Assembly: GCA_022360315.1 (NCBI GenBank)
Contig: JAKSDA010000342.1
Coordinates: 1-64,000 of the forward strand
Direction of reading: 5' to 3'
Length of the DNA: 64,000 bases
Source: Pseudomonadota bacterium
GTDB lineage: Bacteria > Myxococcota_A > Polyangia > Haliangiales > Haliangiaceae
Below, in pieces: positions 52,201-61,655 of the stretch. The position numbers and the translations under genes were made by a program. The first letter of the stretch is position 1. Each line of letters begins with the position of its first letter. Below the pieces are notes generated by a model. That model worked only from the letters and a program-made list of their open reading frames with translations, was not told the DNA's origin and did not search any database.

Positions 52201-53793
52201 GGCCACGGTGACCTCGGCGCGACGCGCTGCACCCAAGCCGGCAACCTTGGCCCCGATCACAGAAGCCGATAAACTGGCGGAAAGCTGATCAAGTGGCCCG
52301 GACACATCGAGGGTCAGCGACTCGGCATCTCCCCATAACGCACCCTGGCTCAGCCGAGTTAGATCGGAAATCCGGCCCTCAAAATGAGCGCCTTCTACGT
52401 GGATGGGGTCGGCTGCAATGTCGAGGTCGGTATCGCCGGCCAGGCCGATCCACGGGCCAAGCGGCTCGCCGAGTGGCGTGGCCTGGACGTCGAGTGAGGT
52501 GGCGATGTGTCCGCCCTCGATGCCGGTGTCAATGGTGCCGTGAATCGCCAGACCATGGGCCTCGAGTTCGGTCCTGGCAGTGATCGATGCCGTTCCTCGA
52601 CGGCTGGACCGGTTCACATCGGACAGGTCGGCCCATATCGTCATCTCGACGGGCAGGGCAGCCCTGCCCGCGAGGCCCGATGCCGCGGTGCCCGCCCGAT
52701 CGCCGCGCGATGCAGAGAAGCCCGATAAATCCAGATGGGTTCGCCCGATGGCCGCGGCCATGGTCAGATCGACGGATAGGTCGGAGCCGATGTGCAGTTC
52801 CAGATCAGCTCCGATGCCAGGCTCCTGGCCCTGCACGGACACGCCGATTTTCCACACTGCCTCCCCGGGCTGCCACAGGAGGCTGGCGTTATCGATACGG
52901 AAAGCCGACGGTGTGGCGTCAGCGATGGCCGGGCAATGAGGTCGTATCTGCGGCAGATCGTGCGTGGCCAGATCACACGCCCAAACCCGATCATCGGAGT
53001 GCCAGATCGCATTACCGCTGGCGGTGATGAGCCTCTCGGTGCCGAGGTCGAGCTCGACTCGCAGATCTTCGATACTGGATTGGCGCAGGTGCAACGCGAT
53101 CGGATCGAACACCAGATGAGCCTTGCCCATATCGATCTGGCCAGCTGCGTCGGCCTTCAAGTCCCATTCGTGCCAGCGCAAAACGCTCTTGTCGATGGCG
53201 AAGGTCTGTTCGTCGGCGCTGAAGATCAGGTTGCCCTCGAGCTCTTCGAGCGCGATAGCGATGTGCTCGGGTGCCGCGGCGGCCCGCTGGATCTGGACCT
53301 GCCCGTCGCGGATGGCGAGATCGGTGATCGATATCAGACGCTCGTCGTGATCGGGTCGGGAATCCCTGGCAAAGAGCTCCACCACGTTGGTCTTGCCGTC
53401 CTCGTCCACGCGTATGTTCACCTTCACGCCCGAGGCGTCGAGCGACTGGATGCGCGTCTCTCCGTAGAGCAATGGCAAGAGCAAGACATCGAGTTCGATG
53501 GTGTCGATCTCGATGACGCTCTCGCCATTGGCGTTGATGTTGTCGGTTGTGCGGCGAATTTTGACATCGCGGACATGCGCCCGACCGGACAGGCGGATCG
53601 AAAACTCGCCGATGGTCACCTGGCGTTGTCCCGGCGCTGAGAGTGCATCCTCGAGAAAGCGCCTGGCCCGATTCTGGCCGCATTCGCTGGAAAACCAGGT
53701 CATGCCCGCAACCGCGGTAATGATCCACAGGACCGCAAAGCCGGCCGCGAGGCGGCGCACGATGGATCCCGAGGGCTCATCTCGGCGGTTCAA
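49294..53793 (-). CDS. tamB: TamB/AsmA-like outer-membrane biogenesis protein
   Basis: 1499 residues from TTG 53793, whose codon overlaps the tamA stop (TTGA) and which has GGGGAGG five bases upstream. A single N-terminal membrane helix (RRLAAGFAVLWIITAVAGMT) is followed by an extended beta-helical, AsmA-like body (SIRLSGRAHVRDVKIRRTTD, GLDLSFARVFAEKGPSILAG) and a C-terminal TamB domain (TVTLEISGTLVSPKIQPKSD, LGYRYRSEPKARQNRNEATL, ending RIRF). TamB and its relatives form a hydrophobic groove that bridges inner and outer membrane for protein insertion or phospholipid transport. Pairing with the TamA-like gene supports the name. Confidence 0.9.
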   Translation of the reverse strand: MNRRDEPSGSIVRRLAAGFAVLWIITAVAGMTWFSSECGQNRARRFLEDALSAPGQRQVTIGEFSIRLSGRAHVRDVKIRRTTDNINANGESVIEIDTIELDVLLLPLLYGETRIQSLDASGVKVNIRVDEDGKTNVVELFARDSRPDHDERLISITDLAIRDGQVQIQRAAAAPEHIAIALEELEGNLIFSADEQTFAIDKSVLRWHEWDLKADAAGQIDMGKAHLVFDPIALHLRQSSIEDLRVELDLGTERLITASGNAIWHSDDRVWACDLATHDLPQIRPHCPAIADATPSAFRIDNASLLWQPGEAVWKIGVSVQGQEPGIGADLELHIGSDLSVDLTMAAAIGRTHLDLSGFSASRGDRAGTAASGLAGRAALPVEMTIWADLSDVNRSSRRGTASITARTELEAHGLAIHGTIDTGIEGGHIATSLDVQATPLGEPLGPWIGLAGDTDLDIAADPIHVEGAHFEGRISDLTRLSQGALWGDAESLTLDVSGPLDQLSASLSASVIGAKVAGLGAARRAEVTVATSRVHLADLFRGRLPATTRVRLRAAHANRHNHRIGRLVLDGTVFDRGSRIAATIDATATDANIVAGSRTAVIEWADTRATITLDRESWRWQRIAMGEYQVSSNGLMWRGRGGTVTRRPRGRLRIDQIVAVSSAGQFSVDGAVAIDRITDRVGKAGRDELLVGITSLDLATVARLFDIRLTGQASGLARIYREGKTWKIAGDAEFRELTWRDGAPSIEGSLRIDLHGRRLQLDASLREPGSASQLAVNLDLTPPVSLFDPVAWRQVELRDARRVRIAATEVELSSVQAIVGESFPILGRVGGVVELSRQDSDSELHIALTVADSTVKAGRRVYRGLSGQFSGVWREDGLTGQAVLNHDGSRLTSGTGTLAVALSSLWQERAHDPAALVGSASIQAELVFDDLDVARLFATGWLDTDRFSPPRAGPHQAIPRGRLSGRVAVTGQAANPVFATKDTRIADPSLLGVSLARIAFAGEISRRAAAGEIRVDQSDGGTVRAVGGYYPGRDSQLDFDLRARGLDLSFARVFAEKGPSILAGVGGEVDADLELTGNPDRPIVSGTVELRDGAIWLAAGSRRVHGISARFEVAADRIAVRRLAGYIDRGRLWANGRIDLVNSIPRRFRGSIRCAELALIWPEYAAATSGRAEILGGYKDGEIDAHLAVQQGARVNIREAGNSLQRVGELEDVVFSDGDRPADRIAPDARESGTAGAETLSINTPGIDPGSGHGGTQWANPIRIIRLRIAGPRRMRGVTAGIRVIFEADDEVTALVTSNPTLDLEFRDWKLVAIDGGLTTVRGEASVFDLKYRIDTGVFTWEGRSLVPAVDARLVREFPDATVTLEISGTLVSPKIQPKSDPPADETTVLAIMHGLPPEDAASIAYATVTAGADMFRDLRKKLPVRLDVVRIYPDGLAIGRWLSRNVLLGYRYRSEPKARQNRNEATLRWRLRRNLLLESHYGGDDIGGFDLLWRIRF

Positions 53794-55898
53794 AATGCCT
53801 CCCCGATGCTGAAGTGAAAGAGGGTCGATTTGTCGGGATCGGGATCGGGGCAGGCGTCGAGGGTGCACTGGCTGCGCCGGTTTGCCCGGTAGGCCAGATC
53901 AAAGCGAATGGGCAAGAGCGGGCTGAAATACCGCAGGCCCACGCCGAGGGCCACGTGCACATCGGTCGGGTCGAGAGTACTCGCCGACTCGGTGACATCG
54001 CCGGCATCGACAAAAAACACCAGACCGAGCGCCGACTCGGTCCACTGGACGAGACGCACGCGCAGGCCAGCACTGGCCTCGATCAGAGCATTGCCGCCGA
54101 TGGGAACCGAGGTGGCGACCTCCGCATTGCCCTCTTGTACCGCGATGACCGGCGATAAACGGCGCAGGGCAAAACCGCGATGGGTTGACGAACCGCCGCT
54201 GAAGAAGCGCTGGGTGAGCGGACCGGATGGTCCAGATGTGTCCAGCCCGCCGGCTCGACCGCTCGCCGTGAACAAGAAGCCGGCGCGCACCCGCCCGGCC
54301 ACGACCAGGCGTTGCCCCCACGGCACATAGCCGCGCACATCGGTGAGCGTCTTGCCGTACGGCCCCTGGCTATCGGCAAACGATATGCCCTCTTCCCAGC
54401 GCTGCTCGGCATACCAGCCTGAATTCGGTTGCAGGCGGTCGTCGCGGCGATCGATGGAGACGCTCTGTTGCAGAAAGACAATACCGAGGGGGTCGCTGGT
54501 ACCGAGCTGTTCGAAGTCGATCCCGGTCGCCGGTGAGATCTGCAGCCATTGGCCCTCGACCCCGACGCTGATCCGGATGCGATTGTTCCACAACAACCGC
54601 TCGAGGTTCAGCCCACCGGACGGTCCAGTCGTGGCGTAGGCGTCGAAGCGATCGAGGGTGTAGGCGGCAAATGCTCCCGCAGCCAGGCGGGGCCACAGGA
54701 AGTCCTGGCGGGTGAGTTCGCCCCGGGCGTCGTACACCACGCTGCGCTCCTCGCCGATGCCGGGCAAAACCACGTAGCCGGGGCGAAGTCCCGCGCGAAA
54801 GGTCAATAGCGGGTCGATAAAGCGGTACACAGTGAGCTCGGCGCGGCCGTGTACCTCGACCCGGGTATCGAGCGATTCGAAGATGCCCAGGCCGGCCAGG
54901 CTGCCCAATCCCTCGGCGCCCAGTCCGCCGCCGAGCTTGACGTCGTACCGCTTGCCCTCGCGGACCTGTACCGCGATATCGATCACCGTGGGGCGCCCGT
55001 CCCTGGCCGGGCCGGAAATTCGCTCGGCCGGCTCGATGTGCACCGAGCTGAACTGACCGAGTTCATACAGATCCTTGCGGGTTGTGCGCAGTTTTTTAAC
55101 CGAGTATACGTCACCCTTGCGCCAGGCCAGACGGGTGCGAATGGTTGCAGAGGGAATTCTGTGATTGCCCCGGATCCGAGTTTTGCCGAAGCGAACCACA
55201 GGACCGGTGTCGATGTCGAACGCGACGTTGGCGGTGTAGCGCTGGCGATCGACTTCTATCTTGCCGTCCACGCGAGCATAGATGTAACCAGATGCCTCGA
55301 GCGCGTCGAGCAAACGCTGTTTGGCCACCAGGTAGTTTTCGTGGACCAGGATGTCCTTGCGTCGAAGCCGCACCGAATCGAGAACCGAATACGCGTCGAT
55401 ATCGATCCTTGCCGGCCAGCCCGTGATCGCGATGAGGTTCACTCGAGTGGCTGTGCCCTCGTCGATGAAGATCGTGATCGCCACCGCATCGGCGGTGCCC
55501 TGACCCGGGCCAGACCGGCTGGCGCCGGACCGACTGGGCGGAGCCGGACTGACCCGACTGGTGACACGGGCTGAAAAGTATCCCCGCGCCCGATAGAACG
55601 CGGCGACTCGCTTTTCGTCCAATTTCAGCGTGGCAAGATCGTAGACACGGTGAGCGAGCCGATCGTTGCCCTGACCGTAGTGAAGTTTGGCCAGAATCGC
55701 CGCGGTGGAAAATGCTCGATTGCCCTCGACAGTCACGCTGCCGACCCGGCGGATCGCGGGAGCCGAGCCATCGGGGGACGAGCCATCGGGGCCAGAGCCA
55801 TGGCCCGCTCGTATCGGGCCGGGGGCCACTCGGGCCGGCCTGCCACCACATGCCGAGGCCATGGCGAGGACGGTCAAGATGGCGATACCGCGGTTCAT
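53790..55898 (-). CDS. tamA: TamA-like Omp85 protein with lipoprotein signal
   Basis: 702 residues. The N-terminus is MNRGIAILTVLAMASACGGR, a lipoprotein signal with ASAC, which is unusual for an Omp85 protein. After a Gly/Ser/Pro linker with small repeats come about three POTRA domains (residues about 50-345: TVEGNRAFSTAAILAKLHYG, RVNLIAITGWPARIDIDAYS, KTRIRGNHRIPSATIRTRLA) and an Omp85 barrel (from about 365, LGGGLGAEGLGSLAGLGIFE) including GGSSTHRGFALRRLSPV, the family's VRGY-type motif in changed form. It inserts proteins into the outer membrane with TamB. It overlaps the genes on both sides by four bases. Confidence 0.9.
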   Translation of the reverse strand: MNRGIAILTVLAMASACGGRPARVAPGPIRAGHGSGPDGSSPDGSAPAIRRVGSVTVEGNRAFSTAAILAKLHYGQGNDRLAHRVYDLATLKLDEKRVAAFYRARGYFSARVTSRVSPAPPSRSGASRSGPGQGTADAVAITIFIDEGTATRVNLIAITGWPARIDIDAYSVLDSVRLRRKDILVHENYLVAKQRLLDALEASGYIYARVDGKIEVDRQRYTANVAFDIDTGPVVRFGKTRIRGNHRIPSATIRTRLAWRKGDVYSVKKLRTTRKDLYELGQFSSVHIEPAERISGPARDGRPTVIDIAVQVREGKRYDVKLGGGLGAEGLGSLAGLGIFESLDTRVEVHGRAELTVYRFIDPLLTFRAGLRPGYVVLPGIGEERSVVYDARGELTRQDFLWPRLAAGAFAAYTLDRFDAYATTGPSGGLNLERLLWNNRIRISVGVEGQWLQISPATGIDFEQLGTSDPLGIVFLQQSVSIDRRDDRLQPNSGWYAEQRWEEGISFADSQGPYGKTLTDVRGYVPWGQRLVVAGRVRAGFLFTASGRAGGLDTSGPSGPLTQRFFSGGSSTHRGFALRRLSPVIAVQEGNAEVATSVPIGGNALIEASAGLRVRLVQWTESALGLVFFVDAGDVTESASTLDPTDVHVALGVGLRYFSPLLPIRFDLAYRANRRSQCTLDACPDPDPDKSTLFHFSIGEAF

Positions 55899-58800
55899 TC
55901 CCAGTCACTCATCGCTGTGCGAGCCCGCGACAAGAGCTCGCGTATTCGGTCGCGGCGGAGTTGAAACAGAATACCACTCACGGTCAACAAGAGCCCGGTT
56001 GCGGTCAAGAGGGTCCAGCCGAGGATCGGCCGGTGAATTCCGTAGTAGGTCAGATTGCTGATCACGTTGAGGAGGAGAAAACCGGCGCTGAGGAGAAATA
56101 GATCGCGAAGTTGCAGGGCAAACCCCACACCTACTCCGAAAAGGGCGAGAGTGCCCAGGAGGAGGGGGTAGAGTCCGGACGTGAACTGGACGGCCTGGTA
56201 GTAGGTCGAAAAATAGATCAGCATGGAGCTGGCGATACGCAGTACGCGAGCGGCGCCGGGGCTGAGGTTGTTGCGGTAGATGCGGGTGAGTACCAGGATG
56301 GAAACACCGAAGGGAATTGTGTAGTAAAGCGCATCGGTCTGGCCGGTATGGATCCACAAGAAGACCAGGCCGACGTTGTAGAATACGGTCGCCACCACAC
56401 CCAGTCCGCGCTGTCGCCGGGTCGCCAGGGTATAGAGGACGGCGATGGTCTCGGCCAAAACGGCGTGCTCGAGGGTGGGAACGTGGGTTTGACCGGTCAG
56501 AGCCGCCCACCCGACGACCATGCAGGCCCCGACGGGAAAAAATCTCGCCCCGACGGTTGCCGAGTGTCCGAGTGCATTGCTTGTGGTGCGGCGCAGTAGC
56601 TCGGCGAGAAAATGCAGAGCAAAGGCAAATGCGATCGCCGCGATCGCATCTGCTTCGGCATCGAGGCCAAAGAGCGGTCCCGCGCGGAGATGAACGTAAC
56701 CGAGAAGCAGGGTTGCCTGGCCGACATAGCCGTAGATCGTCTGTCCGCTGCGAAATGAGGTAAACCCGTACCAGGCTGTACTCAGCAAGATAGCCGCCAG
56801 ACCGAATGCCGGGCAGAGCGCGGCCGGAACTGCAGGTGGTGCGGGGAAGAAAGCCGATAACAGGGCCAGCAGTGCTCCGCTCGCTGCCCACCCAGACGCG
56901 AGGTGGGCGACGAGGCGAGCGAGGCAACTGTGCTCGCCCGCGATGCGGCGGCGAAGGATCCAGTGCAGCCACGCTCCGAGCGATGTGCCGAGAGCCAGAG
57001 AGGCGGTGATCAAACCCGGTGGCAGCAACCAGTTCTGCTCGCTGAATGCCCATAAAGCCAGCACAGCCGCGGTCGCCATGAGGGCGACCGAGCAAGCCAG
57101 TATCCTGGCTGCGCGCGGCCAGCCTCGACCGAAGCGGTCGCCGATACGAAACAGGGATAGGGTCAAAAGAGCTGCGGCCAGCGACGTCCACGGCCCGTCG
57201 ATGTGGGCTCGATGGGTCACGGCGATAAGGCCGGCCAGAACCACAGAGCTGGCCAGAGCCACGATGCCAAGAGAGTCCCTTTCGGCCCTGGACCACCACT
57301 GATTTCGGTCGGCCAGAGCAGAGAAAAGCTGCACGAGGGCCGCACAGGCCAGCAAGGCGCCAGCCCGGCCTGCTGCTGTGGCCGGAACCACGGTGTGGGC
57401 CAGCGAGGTCGACGCGACCACCAATAGCGCCCATCCGGCTCCATCGCGGCGATGGAAAAGGAGGTGGCAAGCAGTGGCCACCATGAGGACGCCGCTCGTT
57501 TGCTCGAGTGCCGGCCACTCGAGCGAGCGCAGATAGAGCGAGCTGTCGATACAGGTCAGGGTGAACAGGGCCCCGACGGTCCAGGCGATGGCACGGGACC
57601 AGTTGGCGGCCACGCAAGACAGGTCGGGCAGCTCGGTCCTGGCCCAGCGAGAGAGCCATGAGCCGATCGGCCTGGCCAACCACACGCTCGCCGCAATGGC
57701 GTTGGCGATGAGCAACAAGACGGCAGGCTGCCAGCGAGTGCCCGCAGTGGCCAGATAGATGGCTGCGCCGGCGAGGAGCAAAAAGCCGCGAATACTGGTC
57801 ACCGATCCGTAGGGCCGCAGCAGCAAAACCGAAACCAGTGCCGCCATGGCGGGGGTGATCGGATCCCATGGCCAATCGAGGATAAGCGCACCGGCGAGCC
57901 AGAGCAAAAGGGACAGGAGCAAAAGGCCGCCGGACGCTTCAAAGACCGCCCGGGCACCGGGCGCGAGATGCTGTTCACGGCGAGTGAGAAGGTGGCCGAC
58001 GCTGTAGTAGGCGAGCCCGAGCAGCGCGATGCCTTCGCTGCGTGGGGTGTAGTCGACAAGATGGGCCAGTTCCATGGCCAAAAGGGCACCTGTGGCACAG
58101 GCGATATGGACAAATCCCCGGCCCAGCGGCAGGCCAGCGGCCTTATGCGGTTGTTTGTACCGGGCGATGGCATAACCCAAAAAAAGTACATATGCGGTGG
58201 CTACTGCGGCCGATCCGGCCGGCCAGGCCCGGCTGGATTCGCTCGCGGCCACGGCGAGACCGGCCACGGCAGCCACGGCGCCCATCTGGCTGAGCGGTCT
58301 GATGGCGAGGTCGCCGAACAGATCGGCGGATGGCAGCCGCCATCGTCCGAGCAGGGGGAGCGGTCGATCGCCTTCATGCACACGGGTAGTGCCGGGCGAA
58401 TTTCGCCCGATCCAGTGAGCCATCAACCAGGCCATGCCGGCGGTCCCGATCAGCGAAACCGCCAGGGCGGCGTTTTGAAGGGCCAGGCTTGCGGCTGCGG
58501 CCGGGCCGATGCACAGAAACGCGATCGCGGCCATATAGCCGTGCAGGCGAGATCCATGGCTGATCGTCGCCAGGATGGCCGCGCCGAGCGGGGCGGCAAC
58601 CCGCCGCACGACCACAAGAGTGCTATCTGGATGTCCGGCCATCTCGACTGCCAGTGACCAGGCCAGTCGGGCCAGGTACACAGGAGCGGCAAGGGCGACC
58701 AGATGCAGTGGAACATCGAGAAATGTCATTCGCCAGGGACGCAGTTTGTGCAGCGGCCGCAGGCAAAGAGCCGCGATGACCAGGGCCACTCCGCACAGTT

Positions 58801-61357
58801 TTGCCGCAGTGCGCGGGCGAATATCGCTGGCAAGGGCGTGGGGCGCCCCGTAGGCGGCGAGCAGAAAACATGCAACGGCCGCGTATGTCGGCCATGGACT
58901 GCGGTGACGCGCAGCCACGCCGAGCAGGGCGACGGCGATGAGCAACGGTTCGGCCGGCGGAGTGACTGCTGGAGCAAAGGCATGATCAAAGGCATGGACG
59001 ATCGCCAGGCACAGGGCCAGAAGGGCGACCGGGTAGGAGCTGCGAAACGGTCGCGCCCGGCCGATGCGGCTTTCACCGCGGCTTTGAGCGAGCGCGAGAA
59101 GGAACAGGGCGATGACCGCGGGCAGGAGCGGGAGCGATACGCTGGTCCACAGAGCTGCGCAGAAAGCGGCTGAGAGCGCCAGTACGGAGAGCATTCCGAG
59201 TTGTGGCCACGGCCGGTAGGCGGCCACAGACACCGCAGTGCAGGCGACCAGAAGATAGGCCAGACCGCTGGCTGTCGTTCCATCGCCGTACCACGGTCCG
59301 GCCCGGGTCACCAGGAGGGCTCCGGCAGCCATTGCGCACAGAATGAGAGCGGCATCCACGACACCGCGGCGCAATCGAGCCGCACAATGGTCGATGGCCA
59401 GAACGACCGCGGCCATCGCGATCAGGGCGCAGCCAGATGCTGTGGCGGCAAGGCCGACACCTTCTGCACCAGTGCCGTGCACGGCGACCACGAGTGTTGT
59501 CGCGGCCGCGACGATGGCAGCGGTGACATACGCCGGTCTCCGCGCCCACGACCATGCGATGGCCAGGACCAGCGACATTACCGGCAGCACGATCAGAGCG
59601 GGTAGGTAGGCAGACCACGAACCGAGCAGCTCGAATTGCCATTGCTTGCCGAGATGGGGCAAAAGCACGGCCGCGACGGCTCCCAGCGAGGGGCCGAGGA
59701 TTGCCCAGGCCTCGCCCGGAGCCGCAAATTCGTCGGCAGCATGTTGGCGCCATCGGGCGGCCAGCCGGGCCAGTCCCAGTGCGACCGGAAGAGTCAGAAC
59801 GCCGGCAAACGCCATGGTGGGTCGCGAGTCGATGCCCGGTAGCCATGGGAAAAGAGCGAGACTGGCGACGAAACTGGCCAGTCCGAGGTGGAGCATCCGG
59901 GGCCGTCGATGGCGGAGTGAAGTGACGCAAAACAGGATTCCCGTGGCCAAAAGGGCGAGCACACGCCATACCGGATGATCGAGCGACAGAACCACGGCGA
60001 ACAATGCAGTCGCGTGGGCGATCACACCCACGACACCGAGAGTCGAGCGCGCCGTGGTGGTGCGCTCTCGCCATTGCACGTCGAGATCGATCGCGGCCGC
60101 GGCCATCAGCACGACCAGCGGCGCCAGCTCGGCCAGGGCCAGGCCTCCATCGAGAGCGATTGCGATCCGGACCGGCACGGCGAATAGCGCGTATGCCGAC
60201 CCACCCACGACAAAGACCACCGTGGCTTTCTCGAATACACGACCGATGTCTCGTACGCGGTGGTACAGGACCACCAGGGGCACCGCAGCAAGATACAGAT
60301 ATACCAGGGTCAAGGGACGGAGGTCGATCCTTGCCGCCAGTGGCGCAAATCCAACCGCGAGCAGAAAAACCGCAAATGCCCGGGCAAATGGACTGCCGAT
60401 TTCGCGTTGAAACAGCGCAGCTGCGACAGTCATTGCTGGGTAGGCAATTGCCACCACGGCGAGCACCGAGCTCGCGCTCACCAGCAACACGCCCGTCGAA
60501 CCGCGTCTCAGCGGTTCGCCAGCCAGGGTGAGGGCAACCGGCAGGATCGCCGTGGCGATGGCGTAGAGCACACGGGCGCTCAAATCGGACTTGTATCGCC
60601 GCTGGAGCAGATAACCTGCGCCGGCAAATCCGAGCGCGTAGCCACTCAACAAAGAACCCGCCACCAGCGGGCCATACTGTCCGAGTCGTTCCCAAAAATA
60701 GATCGCAAAATAGATCGAGCCGGCAAAAACCAGCAGCGCGCCGAGCAAGAGGAGCAGGGTTTCATAAAAAACCGGGCGCAGCTCGCGAAATACCTGTCGG
60801 GCGTGGACAACCGCAGAAGCTACAGGCGTTGGCGTCGATGCAACCGGTTCCTGTCCACTCGCAGGCTGTCGTGCCGCGTCATTGCCGACATCAGTAGCAG
60901 CACGGGCGCCGTCAGTAGCGGCACGGTCGATGTCACTGCGGTGATCGGAAGTGGCATCTCGACCTGCCCCGACCAGCTCTTCTCGATCGAGATTCTGGCC
61001 GCAGTCGGGGCAATACCTGGCCGGGCTGTCCAGCGTTTCGGCTGCGTGTTCGAACCGATCCGCGTGACAATGCGGCGCTGGTGGTCGATCGCGGTGGAGC
61101 GACGGCGCGTCGAGATAGCGCCCCGCGATGGCGATGTCGGCACGGTAGGGCTCGGCCAGTTGCTCTGTTTGCGACCGCTCCAGCTGTCCCGCCTGCTGCC
61201 AGAGGGCGAGTTGTTCGAGCAGAAAACTCCGCCTGGCGATCGCGGATGCGAGCTCGTCGGCATCGTGGTCGACCGCCCGTGCTCCGCAAGAATCGCAGAA
61301 TGCGGGGATTCGCCCGTGACGGGGGGCTCGGTAGCGTTCACAGGCTGGGCAAAACAT
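55895..61357 (-). CDS. Giant zinc-ribbon polytopic membrane protein, unknown function
   Basis: 1820 residues. The N-terminus carries a zinc ribbon-like motif (Cys at 3, 6, 21, 24) and a second Cys pair near YCPDCGQNLDREELV, then a linker. From about residue 195 nearly the whole protein is hydrophobic: several dozen helices, with short Arg-rich loops, such as LLLLGALLVFAGSIYFAIYF and LLGALLVFAGS-type blocks in a DUF2157-like pattern. No enzyme motif was recognised. It is the first gene of an operon whose next genes, tamA and tamB, overlap it by ATGA. It could be a partner or substrate handler for outer-membrane assembly, or a lipid transporter; that is inference. Its size and the ribbon-plus-membrane layout are unusual. 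Confidence 0.8.
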   Translation of the reverse strand: MFCPACERYRAPRHGRIPAFCDSCGARAVDHDADELASAIARRSFLLEQLALWQQAGQLERSQTEQLAEPYRADIAIAGRYLDAPSLHRDRPPAPHCHADRFEHAAETLDSPARYCPDCGQNLDREELVGAGRDATSDHRSDIDRAATDGARAATDVGNDAARQPASGQEPVASTPTPVASAVVHARQVFRELRPVFYETLLLLLGALLVFAGSIYFAIYFWERLGQYGPLVAGSLLSGYALGFAGAGYLLQRRYKSDLSARVLYAIATAILPVALTLAGEPLRRGSTGVLLVSASSVLAVVAIAYPAMTVAAALFQREIGSPFARAFAVFLLAVGFAPLAARIDLRPLTLVYLYLAAVPLVVLYHRVRDIGRVFEKATVVFVVGGSAYALFAVPVRIAIALDGGLALAELAPLVVLMAAAAIDLDVQWRERTTTARSTLGVVGVIAHATALFAVVLSLDHPVWRVLALLATGILFCVTSLRHRRPRMLHLGLASFVASLALFPWLPGIDSRPTMAFAGVLTLPVALGLARLAARWRQHAADEFAAPGEAWAILGPSLGAVAAVLLPHLGKQWQFELLGSWSAYLPALIVLPVMSLVLAIAWSWARRPAYVTAAIVAAATTLVVAVHGTGAEGVGLAATASGCALIAMAAVVLAIDHCAARLRRGVVDAALILCAMAAGALLVTRAGPWYGDGTTASGLAYLLVACTAVSVAAYRPWPQLGMLSVLALSAAFCAALWTSVSLPLLPAVIALFLLALAQSRGESRIGRARPFRSSYPVALLALCLAIVHAFDHAFAPAVTPPAEPLLIAVALLGVAARHRSPWPTYAAVACFLLAAYGAPHALASDIRPRTAAKLCGVALVIAALCLRPLHKLRPWRMTFLDVPLHLVALAAPVYLARLAWSLAVEMAGHPDSTLVVVRRVAAPLGAAILATISHGSRLHGYMAAIAFLCIGPAAAASLALQNAALAVSLIGTAGMAWLMAHWIGRNSPGTTRVHEGDRPLPLLGRWRLPSADLFGDLAIRPLSQMGAVAAVAGLAVAASESSRAWPAGSAAVATAYVLFLGYAIARYKQPHKAAGLPLGRGFVHIACATGALLAMELAHLVDYTPRSEGIALLGLAYYSVGHLLTRREQHLAPGARAVFEASGGLLLLSLLLWLAGALILDWPWDPITPAMAALVSVLLLRPYGSVTSIRGFLLLAGAAIYLATAGTRWQPAVLLLIANAIAASVWLARPIGSWLSRWARTELPDLSCVAANWSRAIAWTVGALFTLTCIDSSLYLRSLEWPALEQTSGVLMVATACHLLFHRRDGAGWALLVVASTSLAHTVVPATAAGRAGALLACAALVQLFSALADRNQWWSRAERDSLGIVALASSVVLAGLIAVTHRAHIDGPWTSLAAALLTLSLFRIGDRFGRGWPRAARILACSVALMATAAVLALWAFSEQNWLLPPGLITASLALGTSLGAWLHWILRRRIAGEHSCLARLVAHLASGWAASGALLALLSAFFPAPPAVPAALCPAFGLAAILLSTAWYGFTSFRSGQTIYGYVGQATLLLGYVHLRAGPLFGLDAEADAIAAIAFAFALHFLAELLRRTTSNALGHSATVGARFFPVGACMVVGWAALTGQTHVPTLEHAVLAETIAVLYTLATRRQRGLGVVATVFYNVGLVFLWIHTGQTDALYYTIPFGVSILVLTRIYRNNLSPGAARVLRIASSMLIYFSTYYQAVQFTSGLYPLLLGTLALFGVGVGFALQLRDLFLLSAGFLLLNVISNLTYYGIHRPILGWTLLTATGLLLTVSGILFQLRRDRIRELLSRARTAMSDWE

Positions 61358-61655
61358 GACGGCGAAACCTGACGATCGGTGCGAGACGCCGCTCTGAGAG
61401 CAGCCGGGAACCGGTGCCCGCCGGATAGTTATACCCGAAGCGGTTGTCGCTTCGCGCCCGGCCAGACCGGGTATCTGGCCACAGAAATCGCGAAATCACG
61501 CGACAATTACAGCGCGTATGGGCCCTTGGTGCCGGATCTGGGGCGAATTGCCACTATCTGCCCCGGTTTGCCATCCCGTCATGATATCCGGTCCATAAAA
61601 GCACTACAATCGCATTGTGAGGACGCTCCGCTCGGCAGCTCGCGACCCGGTAACC
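61358..61655. other. Leader region of the tam operon
   Basis: 298 bases between the Uma2 gene end and the start of the giant membrane-protein gene. It contains the candidate promoter at 61581-61609 and otherwise no coding content. Confidence 0.5.
61581..61609 (-). promoter_or_regulatory. Candidate sigma-70 promoter for the tam operon
   Basis: Read on the minus strand: TTGTAG (61609-61604), 17 bases, then TATCAT (61586-61581). Spacing and match are fair. Transcription would begin near 61574, some 215 bases before the gene start, so the leader would be long. Confidence 0.3.

Noticed and set aside
59073..60695. Minus-strand frame of 540 residues inside the giant membrane protein gene
   Set aside because: Alternative frame of the 1820-residue gene, rich in Arg/Ser/Gly with no features; the membrane-protein frame is much more convincing.
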